Part shown: positions 15,197 through 16,958 of the stretch, one piece after another
Position numbering within the stretch: position 1 is the stretch's first letter
How the letters are laid out: every line of letters begins with the position of its first letter
Origin: JBOGED01 sp050743625
GTDB taxonomy: Bacteria > Actinomycetota > Nitriliruptoria > Euzebyales > Egibacteraceae
Assembly (NCBI GenBank): GCA_050743625.1
Contig: JBOGED010000264.1
Span: forward strand, 1 to 16,958
Length of the DNA stretch: 16,958 bases
Direction: 5' to 3'
Program-made: the position numbers and the translations under genes
The notes under the pieces: model-generated
What the model saw: only the letters and a program-made list of their open reading frames with translations
The model's database searches: none
Told to the model about the DNA's origin: nothing

Positions 15197-15841
15197 TTAG
15201 CCGGGCGAGGGAGTGCCGGCGTCGGTGGTCACGCGCAACGTGGTCAGCTCGTTCCAGGCGGCCATGGCGCAGGTGATGATGGCTTCGAGCGGCTCACGTG
15301 AGGGGCTGTCTCGGGCCTGGAGAGAGAGGCCTTCCAACACGGTGTAGTAGAAGGCGGCGAGCGCGGCCGTGTCGGTGCCGGCTGGCAGATCGCCCTCCAC
15401 GACACCGCGCTCCAACCGGCGGTGCAGCGCGTCACGCGCGTCGCGCCGGCATTCAGCGAGATGGTCGCGCACGCGGGAGTTCGCTGGGGTGCAGGTCGTC
15501 GCGGCGAGCACGATCATGCAACCGCTCGGCTTGTCAGGGTTCGCGTAGAGATCGGCGTTGTTGCGGAGCATCGCCTCGACGGCGTCGCGCGCCGTCGGCT
15601 CATCGCGCAACGCGGAGCTCGTGACCGAGCCCTCGGTAGCGTCATAGAGGGCCACGGCCTCGCGGAAAAGCGCCTCCTTGCAGCCGAAGGCGGCGTAAAG
15701 GCTCGGGGAGTTGATCCCCATCGCCGCCGTGAGCTCACTGAGCGACGCGCCCTCGTAGCCGCGCTCCCAGAACACCTCCATCGCCCGCCGCAAGGCAGCG
15801 GCCCGGTCGAAGCTGCGCGGCCGGCCTCGCTGGGCCACCAC
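15197..15841 (-). CDS. TetR/AcrR-family transcriptional regulator
   Basis: The protein has 214 residues if started at GTG 15841, or 213 from the adjacent GTG 15838; AAAGGA lies 4 or 7 bases upstream. It opens with QRGRPRSFDRAAALRRAMEV, a typical TetR start, followed by the helix-turn-helix LSELTAAMGINSPSLYAAFG (34-53) and CKEALFREAVALY. The ligand-binding part includes the block PSGCMIVLAA, usual in this TetR subgroup. It diverges from the SDR gene across 97 bases, a common regulator-target arrangement, so the SDR is the probable target along with its own gene. It is distinct in sequence from the TetR protein encoded at 13192. The inducer is unknown. Confidence 0.9.
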   Translation of the reverse strand: MVAQRGRPRSFDRAAALRRAMEVFWERGYEGASLSELTAAMGINSPSLYAAFGCKEALFREAVALYDATEGSVTSSALRDEPTARDAVEAMLRNNADLYANPDKPSGCMIVLAATTCTPANSRVRDHLAECRRDARDALHRRLERGVVEGDLPAGTDTAALAAFYYTVLEGLSLQARDSPSREPLEAIITCAMAAWNELTTLRVTTDAGTPSPG

Positions 15842-15938
15842 TCGATCCTTTCTGTAGCGATCCCTAAATATATCCTTGACTTCGAATGGCCGGCGCGAAC
15901 ATGATTTCTGTATCGACTGGTATGGAAAGGGGCCGGAC
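15842..15938. promoter_or_regulatory. TetR-SDR divergent control region
   Basis: The gap is AT-richer than its surroundings (TAAATATATCC at 15865-15875). For the SDR gene, TTGACT (15876-15881) and CATGAT (15900-15905) with 18-bp spacing are a possible promoter. For the TetR gene, a minus-strand TATATT within the AT-rich part is a possible -10. A near-repeat TTTCTGTAGCGA (15849-15860) / TTTCTGTATCGA (15905-15916) lies on each side and could be a pair of binding sites for the TetR protein. Confidence 0.45.
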
Positions 15939-16679
<741 letters not shown>

Positions 16680-16958
16680 CGGTTCCGCCTCGACCTACCC
16701 TGGCGACACCCTTAGCCTCGGGACATGAATAACATGGTGGTTTGCTATGGTTCGGGCAGATCGTTAGCAGTAGGCGGTAACCGATGCCCTGCGGCTCCCT
16801 GGAACGCACCCCCGCTCATCTTGGTCGGTCGGCCTAAGTGGCCCCATCCGTAAATCCGTTGGTATTCGGACGGCCATCCCACGCCCGGCGCTCGCGGCGT
16901 TGCGCCTCGCTTACATATGAGCCTTGCGGATATGCGCACTCGGCGCGCCTTGCGAGCA
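16680..16958. other. Right-edge stretch without a recognisable gene
   Basis: These 279 bases follow the SDR stop. Base composition is less GC-biased in places (ATGAATAACATGG near 16724). TGCTATGGT at 16743-16751 resembles an extended -10 promoter element reading to the right, but no matching -35 is seen. A 64-codon minus-strand open frame exists, but its codons are unlike the real genes here. No tRNA, repeat or insertion sequence end is visible. Confidence 0.3.

Noticed and set aside
15876..15938. 21-codon N-terminal extension of the SDR from a TTG
   Set aside because: It overlaps the likely promoter, is not SDR-like (the fold starts at GKVALVTGG), and GTG 15939 has a proper ribosome site.
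16745..16939. 64-codon minus-strand open frame at the right edge
   Set aside because: Its codon use is unlike the real genes (for example ATA codons), it has no recognised motif, and no ribosome site was noted.

Overview
This window reads as chromosomal DNA of a high-GC Gram-positive bacterium, most likely an actinomycete. Codons strongly favour G or C in third position, GTG starts are frequent, genes are tightly packed on both strands, and the families present (an XRE-like regulator with a long C-terminal region, TetR-FAD monooxygenase pairs, SEC-C proteins, a one-polypeptide pyruvate carboxylase) are common in that phylum. The phylum is inferred from gene style; no rRNA or other marker gene is visible.

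Left part (1-4000), a worn accessory region. A ribbon-helix-helix antitoxin (162-506) follows the remains of a BrnT-like toxin (523-793) that a perfect 10-bp tandem duplication has put out of frame. Next come a small cysteine-rich hypothetical protein (782-1024), a cytoplasmic class-C beta-lactamase-like serine hydrolase (1032-2396), a mosaic pseudogene (2519-3226) that joins an XRE-regulator-like body to a DUF4143/PD-(D/E)XK-like tail fragment, and an alpha/beta hydrolase with an Asp nucleophile (3215-3961).

Centre (4090-11330), housekeeping and large genes. A 654-residue SEC-C protein of unknown function converges with nadB, L-aspartate oxidase (6025-7662). nadB is divergent from a full-length pyruvate carboxylase, pyc (7875-11330). 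PYC makes oxaloacetate, the precursor of aspartate, and NadB consumes aspartate for NAD synthesis, so the divergent pair sits on connected metabolism. No nadA or nadC lies beside nadB.

Right part (11340-16679), a run of small regulator-enzyme units. (i) A MarR regulator overlaps an antibiotic-biosynthesis-type monooxygenase (ABM) gene and diverges from a hot-dog thioesterase resembling fluoroacetyl-CoA thioesterase FlK; a perfect 15-bp palindrome lies in the 49-bp gap. (ii) A second ABM gene diverges from a TetR regulator that overlaps an FAD-dependent monooxygenase by ATGA; an inverted repeat lies in front of the TetR gene, and the monooxygenase is frameshifted at a duplicated 30-bp segment. 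(iii) Another TetR gene diverges from a short-chain dehydrogenase. The cassette looks like inducible redox or detoxification functions, each under its own repressor.

The strongest candidates for something little described are the MarR-ABM/FlK-like divergon, with its Phe-to-Met change at the aligned FlK gate position, and the mosaic regulator-DUF4143 gene. Three genes here appear broken by small duplications or recombination, which suggests ongoing decay of accessory DNA. All family calls come from reading motifs by eye; no database search was run.
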